22,073 bases of DNA from Priapulus caudatus (lineage: Eukaryota; Priapulida; Priapulimorpha; Priapulimorphida; Priapulidae), in contig NW_014577103.1 of assembly GCF_000485595.1 (NCBI RefSeq), positions 199,696 through 221,768 on the forward strand. Direction: 5' to 3'. Below are positions 8,417 through 17,197 of the stretch, piece by piece. The notes below the pieces were generated by a model. It was not told the origin of the DNA, did not search any database, and worked only from the letters and a program-made list of their open reading frames with translations. Position numbers and translations under genes: made by a program. Every line of letters begins with the position of its first letter. Within the stretch, counting starts at the first letter, position 1.

Positions 8417-8763
8417 AGAATGGGAGTGGGGGAATACAACAACAATATTTCGATGTTAAATATTTACTAACGTCTAGAGCGCGTTTACGCAGAGATACGT
8501 ACGTGCACGGAATATTACTGTAATAAATTATCTCACAAGTTTTCGATGACATTTTAAGGGGAAAATTTACGTCGATCAATAGTCTTGCCACGAAATCAGT
8601 GATGCAAATTTGAAGATGACAAATGCATAAAAAATTTCTCTCTCTCTCTTCGGAACGCTTAAATACAAAACTAACGCCTAGAGCACGTTCACTTAGAGAT
8701 ACGTATATGCGCGACGCCACCGCTACCTAGAACCGGGTGATGATACTGACTGCGCGAAGTACC
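8417..8763. repeat. Intronic spacer with a 40-bp direct repeat
   Basis: A block of about 40 bp occurs at 8469-8510 and again at 8671-8712 in the same orientation. Both carry TAGAGC(G/A)CGTT and CAGAGATACGTA or TAGAGATACGTA. The copies are about 80 percent alike by eye. The region would be intron between exons A and B; no coding exon is visible. Confidence 0.55.
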
Positions 8764-8771
8764 GCATGGTC

Positions 8772-8917
8772 CAGGGGAAAAATAACTTTTACTCAAAAGT
8801 CTGTGGGAGAAATAACTCTCGTCAAAAATTTTACGGGAGCTATTTCGAGCCTCACGGGAGCGATTTCTGAGGTTTGAAGAGCGAATCGCTCATCGCTCCC
8901 GTGTATTTTTTACCCTG
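8772..8917. mobile_element. hAT-like MITE inserted beside the exon A splice donor
   Basis: This 146-bp element starts CAGGGGAAAAATAAC and ends, inverted, CAGGGTAAAAAATACACG. A perfect 8-bp target duplication, GCATGGTC, lies at 8764-8771 and 8918-8925. Both ends match the hAT YARNG rule. Internally CACGGGAGCGAT forms a perfect inverted pair with ATCGCTCCCGTG near the right end. Its end is related to the MITE at 1854-2043. It sits just past the GTAAG donor of exon A on the minus strand, so that donor is retained within and beside the duplicated target. Confidence 0.88.
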
Positions 8918-8930
8918 GCATGGTCCTTAC

Positions 8931-9150
8931 CTAGAATCTGGATGCTTCATTGTCACTTTCTTGAAGTTGAGCTTCACGCGTTGCCTCGAGTGACCGAAGA
9001 ACGAGTATGTGCAGCGGGCGTTGCCGCGGCGATGGTAGACGCGCGGGTAGCCGGGTGAAAAGAACCTCCCACGACGAGGCTTCCCACGGCTGTCAACGAC
9101 GTAGTCGCAATCACTGTTAGGCTCCAGCTCTCCGTCCGTCGCAAACATAC
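8931..9150 (-). CDS. CUB-domain protein, exon A (N-terminal half of a CUB domain)
   Basis: This exon is about 220 bp on the minus strand. It encodes GELEPNSDCDYVVDSRGKP, then RGRFFSPGYPRVYHRRGN, ARCTYSFFGHSRQRVKLNF and KKVTMKHPDS. FFSPGYP, the Cys before TYSF and the RVKLNF strand identify a CUB N-terminal half, parallel to exon B. The style is that of SOL-1/NETO-type CUBs. The donor TCTAG|GTAAGG (8925-8930) is strong and leaves phase 2. The chosen acceptor, a pyrimidine-rich tract then AAG|GTATG (9151-9152), gives phase 1 entry, which fits the chain, but the true start could lie deeper at an AG near GGAGAG. The 5' edge is tandemly duplicated upstream. Confidence 0.75.
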
Positions 9151-9698
9151 CTTGACGAAGAAGATAACAAAGACGATAACGATGATGAAGATGACGAAGA
9201 CGATAACGATGACAAGATCACAATGAGGAAGATAACGATGATGAAGATAACGGTGACAAACATAACGATGACGACGATGATAACGATGACGAAGATAACG
9301 ATGACGGAGATAACGATGATGATGACGATGATAACGATGACGAAGATAACGATGATGAAGATAACGATGACGGAGATAACGATGACGACATAGTCGCAAT
9401 CACTGTTCGGCTCCAGCTCTCCATCCGTCGCGAACATACCTAAACGAAGAAGATAACGATAACAAAGACGACAATGACGATGATAACGATGACGAAGATG
9501 ATGATGGTGATGATGATGACGTAGTCGCAATCGCTGTTTGTCTCCAACTCCCCGTCCGTCGCGAACATACCTATACGAAGATAACGATGACAACGATGAC
9601 AAAGATAAAGATGACAATGATAAAGATAACAATGACGGAGATAACGATGACAACGTAGTCGCACTCGCTGTTCGGCTCCAGCTCCAGCTCCCCATCAC
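9151..9698 (-). repeat. Minisatellite carrying copies of the exon A 5' end
   Basis: Upstream of exon A on the minus strand is an array of GATAACGATGAC-type steps (plus-strand sense) interrupted by three further copies of the exon A start: 9391-9440, 9521-9572 and a partial one at 9655-9693. Each copy spans a pyrimidine-rich acceptor-like tract, AG|GTATGTT and about 45 bases of exon (DGELEPNSDCDYV). The long reading frames across this block are repeat artefacts. Confidence 0.8.
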
Positions 9699-9730
9699 GT
9701 ACGTGTGAATCCATGGTGTATATCATTAAC

Positions 9731-9800
9731 GGCGCAGTAGTCTAATCGCTAGAACATCCGTCTCCTACACCGGGATTCCGGGTCCCAGTTGCGGAACTTC
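9731..9800 (+). repeat. tRNA-derived SINE-like relic
   Basis: GGCGCAGTAGTCTAATCG at 9731 looks like the start of a tRNA gene; TAGTCTAATCG fits the pol III A box. A weak B-box-like GGTCCCAGTTG lies at 9781-9791, and T-runs that would stop pol III follow from about 9800. The cloverleaf does not close convincingly, so this is a SINE head or tRNA pseudogene and not a working tRNA. Confidence 0.5.
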
Positions 9801-9930
9801 TTTTCCCCTTTTTTTCCTTTTTTTCCCTTTACTCTTTAGTATGTATTATATTTAATTTTTTACTTTTTAATTTTACTTTTTAATTTTTAATGTCTTTGAT
9901 CTTTCGATTTCTTATTATTTTTTACTGTTT
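9799..9930. repeat. T-rich low-complexity tract
   Basis: Long T and TTTTA runs with nothing coding. It could be the tail of the preceding SINE relic. Confidence 0.6.
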
Positions 9931-10221
9931 GGGATGGGATGGGATGAGATGGGATGGGATGGCATAGAATGGCATGCGATGGGATGGGATAGGATGGGAT
10001 GGAATGGGATGGGATGGGATGCGGTGCAATGGAATGGGATGGGATGGGATGGGATGGGATGGGATGGCATGGGATGGGATGGCATAGGATGGCATGCGAT
10101 GGGATAAGATGGCATGGGATGGGATGGGATGGGATGGCATGGGATGGCATGGGATGGGATGGCATGGGATGGGATGGGATGGCATGGGATGGCATGGGAT
10201 GGCATTGGATGGCATGGGATG
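9931..10221. repeat. GGGAT/GGCAT pentamer satellite
   Basis: About 58 units of a 5-bp repeat, mostly GGGAT with regular GGCAT variants that give GGGATGGCAT sub-patterns. It runs straight into the run of N, so its real length is unknown. All reading frames across it are artefacts. Confidence 0.95.
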
Positions 10222-10246
10222 NNNNNNNNNNNNNNNNNNNNNNNNN
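10222..10246. other. Assembly gap (25 N)
   Basis: Twenty-five N bases join the pentamer satellite to unrelated sequence. The fixed short length suggests a placeholder gap, so the relative order and orientation of the two sides rest on scaffolding only. Confidence 0.95.
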
Positions 10247-11433
10247 AATAATTAGTGAGAAGACGAGGATCTTACATTCATATGCACAGTTGAATTTATT
10301 ATATTTTTCCTGATAGACACTAAAACTCTCATATATAAGTAATCTGGATGTAGAATCTACCATAGGATATGTAGCAAACGTGGTTAATTATGTCAAAATA
10401 AAGATATGCATGTAGAATTAGGGAGGCTAGAGTATGCTGCTCCGTTGGAGGTCTTTAGCAGTAGCACACTAATGATAAAGTAGTTTAATTTCAATCCAGT
10501 ATACCCCTAGACCTTTCCACTATAAAGTAAGGGAGAAAGAAATTTCATCAGCTAGGTCATCCATCTTTGATTGTCAATATATAGAGGACCTCGCAACAAT
10601 GCGTAATGAGGAAACGATGCCCATCGTTGATGGAAGCCCATATTTAGGAATACCAGTCGAATATACAAGCTGGTGCCACTATCAATTTGGGACGTACGCT
10701 TAAGGTCCGTGTTAGCAAAGGATCATAGGAATGCGTATTGGAGGCCTCGAGTTCCAACGACATTTTCGTTTGTTGGGAGATGCCACCTGACCATCTTCAC
10801 CAGAGGATGCTTTGTATTTGGCAATCAATGCACATTTTTGTGAAGATTGGAACAGGAGCATCAACCATTGTGTCCAAACATGGAATTAGATGGTTCAAGG
10901 GACGAATATCTCAGCCCAAGGCAGTATTTCCAGGGAGAGTCCAGATGAGGTGAAATAAAATCTTGTATAAGCCAATAGATGTCAATATGAAGAACACCTG
11001 TAGTGTATATTAATGGATTGTATCACGAGGTAGAAATCTCTCAGAGCGCCCATGAGGCCTGTGGAAGGTGAAGATCCCACAAATCACTGAATTCGCCATC
11101 CATCACCCTTACGAACATTGAGTCGCTGTCCTGGTCGTATCCTCTAGGTTTTGCCCGTCTCTCAGCCACTAGTGAAAGGGACTTGACAGACACCGCCACG
11201 CACAACTACTCACCACCGGGAATCCATAACGCTCTATCTAGACCGAACACTCCAGTTGTCGCGGTGACTTTCAAATATCACGAACCCGGCACTAAGAGGA
11301 AACGAGTTAAGGCATCTTCGGTCGGGCTTCTTTTATGCAACCATTCAGGAAAGCTTTTCACATCGTTTCGAGCAGTAAGGGGCTTTTTTTGTAACAAAAA
11401 GCTGTCAGCTCTTCGTTCCGTTGTTAATCACTA
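10247..11433. other. Unassigned non-coding stretch
   Basis: Two chance-length frames (10738-10953 and 11183-11434, both plus) lack recognisable domains. I see no RNA gene, splice-supported exon or clear repeat. Base composition is ordinary and A/T-leaning. Confidence 0.5.
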
Positions 11434-11703
11434 ATGGCGACAATGAACACCGAGGAAGTTACGAACTAAGTGAGAATTTGTTGCAGTTGTTTGCAAGAAA
11501 ATCTGACATCTGGAGAAAGGATTTGCCCAAGAGAATTTAGTTCGCAACCGCTGGTGAAAAGAAAACAATTATCTAAATTATTATGCAGGTACGGCGAGAT
11601 TTCGATTCGGCTGAAGGCTTACTTTTGTCGAAAATGTGAGCGCGCTTTGAACCGGGTACTAGACTGGTACGCCGGTCGACACGTTCCACCACGCCTACAC
11701 TGA
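11434..11703 (+). pseudogene. Zinc-finger-like (ZAD-like) first exon with an internal stop
   Basis: ATG at 11434 opens MATMNTEEVTN, then a TAA stop (11467-11469), and the same frame continues as VRICCSCLQENLTSGER to a stop at 11703. The continuation has one CxxC pair near the start (CCSC) and a second, CRKC, about 47 residues on, followed by ERALNRV. This spacing resembles treble-clef ZAD-type or transposon-derived N-terminal fingers. The stop means a pseudogene, a sequencing error, or a start further in. The 3' part runs into an inverted-repeat element at 11661. Function is not assigned. Confidence 0.35.
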
Positions 11704-11905
11704 ACGTCAGTGTAGCGAAGGAATACTTTGCCGGAGTGAAGGTGGCGAATGGGTACCAGTCTAGGCTGGATAATCTTCCAGGCTACCTAAAGCTCGGTGC
11801 GATTGGGTCAGTCGCAACTCACCAGATAGCTACCAAGCTTTAAATGGCGGCTTACCGCCGTGTAAGTGTAGCCGATATGGAACTGTCGACCGGTAGCCAG
11901 TCTAA
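11661..11905. mobile_element. Inverted-repeat element with TAGACTGG ends
   Basis: TAGACTGGTACGCCGGTCGAC (11661-11681) is mirrored by GTCGACCGGTAGCCAGTCTA (11886-11905) with a few mismatches. An extra internal copy of the end, GTACCAGTCTA, lies near 11752. I see no convincing target duplication (GGGTAC on the left, ACCCTAAT on the right). It looks like a short MITE or fold-back with no coding content. Confidence 0.5.
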
Positions 11906-12134
11906 CCCTAATCATGACTGAAATAGTTTGCGAAGTTATTTATATTGTTCGAACAATTCAAGAGAAAAAGCAAATTTTTGTAATAATTTATTATTTTAAT
12001 TTAATAATTTATCTACCATTAACATAGATAAAACAGCCCATTTCTGGTCTTACAACGTCAATTATATTAATTTTTACCTCAGTTTCAATTTTCCGTCAGT
12101 TCACAGTTTACCTCACAGTTACGCCAATATCTAT

Positions 12135-13043
12135 ATTGTTATATACACTATATATATACACACATGTATATATATCAAGAGCTAGATAATACCTAGAGTG
12201 TAAACAAACGGAAAAACGGGAAATAGCTGCTATTTCACGACAACATTCTACTTTGCCTGCGATCTATGAATAATTTCATAGTATTGCATTAAGCCCAATT
12301 TCTTTGCTCTCTAAAACAAGAACCAACCGCCTTATCCAATACGATATCCTAGGTGGAGATATCGCTTCCTAAACCTCCCCTCCCAACATGCGCCTAAAAC
12401 GCCGCTCGAATCCACTTCGTCCCCATCCTTTCACGCGTCTAAGCATTTCGCATAATCGGTTTCCGTCAGCCGCTTGGAGCGCTGCATTAATGGAGTTCAC
12501 ATGCCCAAATTTGGTACTCTATACTAGCTGCGTTGTAGAGACTTAATTAAAAAAAACATTGCCGGCATCCATCATGACGGGCCATTACCGCGCTAGGAAA
12601 AGATAATGGGAGATAAGGGCATAGGCGATGCCTCCGAAAGTCACCTCACCCTGCACTGCACCGGGCCGGAACGCCCAAATATCATTACATAAATATGTGG
12701 CGGAAAAAAACCGAACTTCACGAAGCACGCTTAGCGCGCGTGAAGGATGCGGACAGAAGTGGCAATTCGAGCCGGCGTTTTGGCATGTGGGAGGGGAGGT
12801 TTGGAGCCGGATATCTCCGCCTAGGAGTATCGTTATTGACAAGCGGTTGTGTCTTGTTTAGAGAGCAAAGAATTCGTTAATGCAAATACCATAAATTATT
12901 CTAGACTCGGCAGGCCAAAAGACAAATCATGTTCGTGAAATAGCCACTAGTTTTCCCGTTATTTCCGTTGTACACTCTAGGTATTAGTTAGCTCTTGATA
13001 TATATGTATATCATACACATGTATATACCATTTATATATGTGT
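12135..13043. mobile_element. 0.9-kb fold-back element with ~340-bp arms
   Basis: The left arm (about 12135-12470) and right arm (about 12697-13043) are diverged inverted copies. Matching landmarks include ATATATCAAGAGCTA...TACCTAGAGTGTA, TTTGCTCTCTAAA, GGAGATATC, AACCTCCCCTCCCA and CACGCG...CTAAGC, in the same order on each side. The spacer is about 225 bp. The opposed frames at 12585-12880 are mirror shadows of one another. The tips fade into TATA-rich DNA, so no target duplication can be read. The divergence suggests an old insertion. Confidence 0.7.
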
Positions 13044-13084
13044 CGTGTATGCGTGCGTGCATGCAATGCGTGCGTGCGTGCGTG
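13043..13084. repeat. TGCG microsatellite
   Basis: GTGCGTGC and TGCGTGCG steps adjoin the right tip of the fold-back element. Confidence 0.85.
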
Positions 13085-13800
13085 GTTTAGAATTAAATAA
13101 GCAATGATTAATTGATAGATCTCAAACACAATTAAGGTAATTTGTCAAATATATCAATATTATCAGTGTCAGTGCTTGTTAACAGAGGTAAGGTAAAGGC
13201 ACAGATTTGCATAATGAAAAATGCAGACCTACTACTAGCTCCAGCCACATATCTTATACAGTAAAACGAGTAACTGCTTTATTTAACCCGATATTTCATA
13301 TGCTTACTAAGTGACCAAGATCTTCTGATATGTCATCCCCCAAACTGACCAATTGGTTCCTATATATGTGCCGATGCCAACATGCATGCTTGTATTACAA
13401 GAGAAAAAGATGATTAAAGGGGAAAAGTGCGGAAAACAAAGCAGTGTCAAAAGCATCCGCAGGTATAAAATAGTGTGTCTGCATAGTTGTGCATCTTGAT
13501 TAACTTTACTTTTAAATTAATGAAACCATTTAACTGAGTTTAATTGGTAACTTAAGTTTTAATCGGTACCGGCCGATATGTACGGAATCGGCGCTTTGTG
13601 GTGTGACAGTAAGCTATGAAGAGTCGCTGTGCACGTTGCATTTGTAATTCACAGAATTTCATTCGTGTATGCACAAGCTTTGGTGGCAAAGCTTCTGCGT
13701 TAGGTTTGCTTTTCGTACTGTTACGGCATGAAAATTGATCTCCCGCGTAGCTTAGTTGCTACCTAAACCGCTATTGATTTCAAATAGCAAAGAACTATTG
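13085..13800. other. Unassigned non-coding stretch
   Basis: No reading frame of interest. The only structure I see is a small perfect hairpin, AAGCTTTG-GTGG-CAAAGCTT, near 13675-13695, which is too short to interpret. Confidence 0.5.
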
Positions 13801-13802
13801 CG

Positions 13803-13816
13803 CACACACACACACA
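13803..13816. repeat. CA microsatellite
   Basis: A short (CA)7 run. Confidence 0.9.
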
Positions 13817-13883
13817 CGTACATAAGAGGCAGCACACAGGAGAGCTTAGAATCATCATGACTTTCAACGTAATGACTCCGGCG

Positions 13884-13982
13884 GTAATCAGCGAGAGCCG
13901 AATTCAGAGACAGGAGGTTTGAAACGAGGTTGTCTCAATATTTCGTCCACCCCCACGAGCCGCCAGCTGTCTCGCTGATTAC
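13884..13982. mobile_element. 99-bp inverted-repeat element
   Basis: GTAATCAGCGAGA (13884-13896) is perfectly mirrored by TCTCGCTGATTAC (13970-13982). The inner flanks also pair loosely (GAGACAGGAGG against CCAGCTGTCTC). No target duplication is evident. It may be a small MITE. Confidence 0.45.
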
Positions 13983-13984
13983 AT

Positions 13985-14097
13985 GGTGTGTGCGTGCGTT
14001 GCGGCGTGCGTGGTAATTGCATGTTGCGTGTGTCTGCGTGTGGCGTGTGGCGTGCGTGCGTGTGCTTGCGCGTGTTGTCTGTGTGTCTGTGTGTATG
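13985..14097. repeat. GTGTGC-rich microsatellite
   Basis: Irregular TG, TGCG and TGTC steps of simple-sequence origin. Confidence 0.85.
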
Positions 14098-14100
14098 AAA

Positions 14101-14146
14101 TCAGGAGTTTAATAATAGACAAATTTGTCTATTATTAAACTCCTGA
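14101..14146. repeat. Perfect 46-bp palindrome
   Basis: The left half TCAGGAGTTTAATAATAGAC plus AAA (14101-14123) is followed without spacer by its exact reverse complement (14124-14146). It lies between a GT-rich and an AT-rich microsatellite. No flanking direct repeat is visible. Perfect zero-spacer palindromes of this length are hard to clone and may also arise as fold-back sequencing artefacts. Confidence 0.9.
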
Positions 14147-14150
14147 ATAG

Positions 14151-14211
14151 AATGTACATATATAATGTACATATATATGTATGTATATATTAATATATAT
14201 ATATATATACT
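14151..14211. repeat. TA-rich microsatellite
   Basis: ATATATGTA and (TA)n steps next to the palindrome. Confidence 0.85.
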
Positions 14212-14773
14212 AATAAGCGTATGTAGAAAAAATAGAATAGGGTGTTAAAATTTTAATCTAGGCAGCTTTCTAGCATCTATCTCTCTTTCATCAGCTATAT
14301 AAAATATTTTGGAGTTTATATGTTTATCTAAAAATCAAATATTCAAAGTTCACTCGGCACGATTTTCATTGCGGTCAGGATTATATCGCGCGGCATGATG
14401 GCGGAACGTTTGCGCTCTTGTCGGCGTAGTTTATGTCAGATCTGGTTATGCTAGATTCTAGCACTGCGCTGGAATCGTTTCGCAGGCTTCCTTGAAGCCG
14501 AAGTGGGTAAATTCCAAGCAAATTGGAAAACACGAAAAAATACGAAAATGCCGAAAATGTGTCAGTTAGCCAGACAGTAACTGCCAGAGCAAGAATGAAA
14601 GTTCGGGGGGGGGGGCGCATGAGAAAATGTATCACACGTTGTCGAGACGGGTGTGTGTTTCAGTATAGGGGCACACACTTGGGACAGAGTCAGTAAATAC
14701 TGAAAATAATATGAACGCACGTTCACAAATACTACCGCACTCTCAATTACATGTTCCACTGTTGTGTCACTGG
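14212..14773. other. Unassigned non-coding stretch
   Basis: Two minus-strand frames of 65-84 codons have no recognisable motif. An 11-G run lies near 14605-14615. Nothing else is supported. Confidence 0.5.
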
Positions 14774-14775
14774 TA

Positions 14776-15046
14776 TTTCAACTTTGCCATTCATAAAAAA
14801 CTAACAGCCGAACGCTCGCCAGCACTCGCCGGCTGCGAGTGTGCTGTGTTGCCATGATAATGGAATATATAAAGTATATATTAATAGTAATATAATATAT
14901 AGTATATAATATATATAGTATATAATAGTAATATAAAGTATATATAACTTTATATATTATTATCATTATAATGGCGACACAGCCAGCACTCGCAGCGGCG
15001 AAGTGCGGAGCGTTCAAGCGTTAGTTTTTATGAGCGAAAGTTGAAA
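14776..15046. mobile_element. TA-flanked MITE with ~85-bp inverted repeats
   Basis: Starting TTTCAACTTTGCCATTCATA (14776), the element is mirrored by a right end finishing TATGAGCGAAAGTTGAAA (15046). Pairing continues inward for about 85 bases through AACGCTC...GCACTCGC...GCTGCGAGTG to near GCCAT(G/T)ATAAT. A TA dinucleotide lies on each side (14774-14775, 15047-15048), as for Tc1/mariner-type insertion. The middle is a TATA-rich loop, itself partly palindromic. Non-coding. Confidence 0.7.
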
Positions 15047-15412
15047 TAGCAGGTGAGCACAAACAGCTGGAACTGTAATTGAGAAGGTACGGGTAGTAAT
15101 TCGTGAACGATCAATTCATTATATTTTCAGTTTTACTGACTCTACCAAGTGTATTATAGGAGCACTGCACTGCAGTAACCCCTGTGCAGCTGGCATAAGC
15201 AGAGGCTCTGATTCTGCTCTTACATAATGAACAAGAATTATGATTGAACGAACAGGTAAGTTTCGTCGTACATTTCTCGCTTGCGCAACGACTCTCGAAT
15301 CGCGGCGTTTCCCGCCGTGTCACGCGGCAGCCATCCACTTCTCGCCGCAGGTGGATACGTAGAGATTCATTCCACGCTAACGACTCGCCGAACCCGTGTT
15401 TCTAAATTGCAG

Positions 15413-15485
15413 ATGCGGTTGCTTATTTGGTGATCCTCGTAGTTCAGCGCGCGGAACCATGAGGGGAGTGATCGGTGAGCCCAGG
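15413..15485 (+). other. Candidate short exon
   Basis: TTTCTAAATTGCAG (a good acceptor) is followed by 73 bases and then GTGAGT (15486-15491). In the phase 2 frame it reads CGCLFGDPRSSARGTMRGV then IGEPR with no stop, and its G+C is higher than its surroundings. The entry phase matches the A/B exit phase, but the content is not clearly CUB. It could be a further exon of the plus-strand gene, or chance. Confidence 0.25.
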
Positions 15486-15491
15486 GTGAGT

Positions 15492-16034
15492 TGTCTTCCC
15501 CTGTCACTCACCTGCTGCCGCAAGATACAAGATTATCATCGTATTAGAGCGATATATATATCTCTTTATAATGACGCAGTTTTCATTTCGAAACCCTCTA
15601 ATCTATCAGTAATTTGCATTAAAAAGCGACGGTTTTAAGACCTGGCCTAACCTTGTTGTGCCCTAAAATTCACAAATGGCGTTATTTTCTCACAAAAAAA
15701 TTATCAGCGAACTAGACGCAATTACCAGATGAATAATAATATATATCAAGAGCTCATAATAGAATCTCTATATGAATCTCTATAGAAGCTCTATAGATCT
15801 CTATAGAATCTCTATTAATGAGCCTTTGAGTATATATTATATCTATATGAGTAGAATATATATATATATTTATACATGTATACATATCGAAAGTGGAATT
15901 TCTTACTTGCTGTCTATATGTATATATTTCTTATGCATTTGGGACCTGGTTCTACGTTTCCCATTTACTTGGTCTATACATGTTTCTTATGATATAATTT
16001 TGGTTGCATAAAAACCGCTGTATTTGATATGCGC
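15492..16034. other. Unassigned A/T-rich stretch
   Basis: Repeated steps such as AATCTCTATA and CTCTATAGA at 15765-15815, then TATA-rich DNA. No gene is supported. Confidence 0.5.
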
Positions 16035-17006
16035 GGTCGTTGCCTTGTCTTCATCATTGCATCTCGTTGGCAGCATGCAAGTCTAATCTCCTTACGTTAG
16101 GCAAATTCTTAAAATAAAATTGTTTTTTGGGGGGCTCTTAAATTCCTTATATGGCTTTACGCATTGTCACCTCACCGTCGTTGTGCCCGGGACTCTCCCT
16201 GTTATCCCCTCACCGCCTCGTTGTTATTGCAGCATGCAGTGTGTTCCCCCACCCCACCACCCCACGCCCTGTGCTGCGGCATTGGCACCTTGCCGTCCTC
16301 CCCTCGCCGTTGTCACCTCACCCTGTCGTCATTCCAGCATGCAAGTGCATCTACGTCAAACCTTAACTCAGCACACCATCAGCGTCGTCGCCTTAATTGT
16401 CTTCATCGTTGCATCTCGTTGCAGCATGCAAGTGCATCTCCTACGTCAACACCTTAACTCAGCACACCATCAGCGTCGTTGCCTTGTCTTCATTGTTGCA
16501 TCTCGTTGCAGCATGCAAGTGCATCGCCTTCGTCAACACCTTAACTCACCCAGCCGTCACGTCGTCATCGCAGCGTTCGTTGCCCTTTGTCCTCATCGTT
16601 GCATCTCATTCATTGCCAGCATGCAAGTGTATCTCCTACGTCAACACCTTAACTCACCTCACCGTCACGTCGTCGTTGCAGCGTCGTTGCCTTGTCCTCA
16701 TCATTGCATCTCGTTGCAAGCATGCAATGCATCTCCTACGTCAGCACCTTAACTCACGCACACCAATCAGCTCGTTGCCTTGTCCTCATCGTTGCATCTC
16801 GTTGCCAGCATGTAGTGTGTGCCCCCACGCACCCCACTACCCGCCCTGTGCTGTCGGCATTGTCACTTGCCGTCCTCCCCTCCCGTTGTCACCTCACCCT
16901 GTCGTCATTCCAGACATGCAAAGTGTATCTCCTACGCTCAGCACCTTATAACTCAGCCACCGATCAGCGTCGTGCTCTTGTCCTCATCGTTCATCTCGTT
17001 CGCAAG
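16035..17006 (+). repeat. Minisatellite of exon B 5' ends with splice acceptors
   Basis: A tandem array with units of about 85-110 bp. Each unit contains a pyrimidine-rich tract (TCATCGTTGCATCTCGTTGC), AG, and the first ~24 bases of exon B (CATGCAAGTGCATCTCCTAC), then CACCTTAACTCA and CGTCGT. Starts of CATGC are visible near 16073, 16233, 16338, 16425, 16512, 16620, 16721, 16915 and finally 17007, with a variant at 16809. Units differ by many small indels. The long frames here (up to 210 codons) are repeat translations and not proteins. Confidence 0.82.
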
Positions 17007-17197
17007 CATGCAAGTGCATCATCGTACCGTCAGCTCGCACAAGAAAGGTCGGCTACTTCACGTCGCCGAACTTCTCTCAACAGCCGTACCCGGACGACGT
17101 CCAGTGCCTGCTCTACACGTTCGCGGCACGGCGCTGACGAGATCGTTAGAACCACCTTCTCTCGAGTTTGACTTTCAGGCCCTCCCATCAACACAAG
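17007..17197 (+). pseudogene. CUB exon B, plus-strand copy with many indels
   Basis: This segment matches exon B at 7700-7880 (minus) along its whole length but is 191 instead of 181 bases because of scattered insertions and deletions, for example an extra A in the AAG-AAG pair and extra bases before CAGCCGTACCC. No frame stays open. The acceptor GCAAG|CATGC and donor AAG|GTGAGT positions are kept. It lies upstream of the intact exon C in the right order and orientation. It is either a decayed copy or the true exon read with uncorrected errors; I favour errors, because nearly all differences are indels. Confidence 0.75.

Noticed and set aside
8238-8720. 160-codon minus-strand frame
   Set aside because: It runs across a MITE and a 40-bp direct repeat, and its internal repetition comes from those.
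8722-8737. A further copy of the exon A donor (TCTAGGTAG on minus)
   Set aside because: Only about nine bases match; too little to claim a junction array on the donor side of exon A.
8974-9698. Minus-strand frames of 141-193 codons rich in Ser, Leu, His or Ile-Val
   Set aside because: They read through the GATAAC minisatellite; only the part at 8931-9150 is a plausible exon.
9731-9800. Functional tRNA gene
   Set aside because: The A box is acceptable, but the B box is weak and the arms do not form a clean cloverleaf.
9887-10363. Frames rich in HPIPSHP or GMGWDGM repeats
   Set aside because: Direct translation of the pentamer satellite, partly through the N gap.
12585-12880. Opposed frames of 61-85 codons on both strands
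   Set aside because: They lie in the right arm of the fold-back element, and no domain is recognisable.
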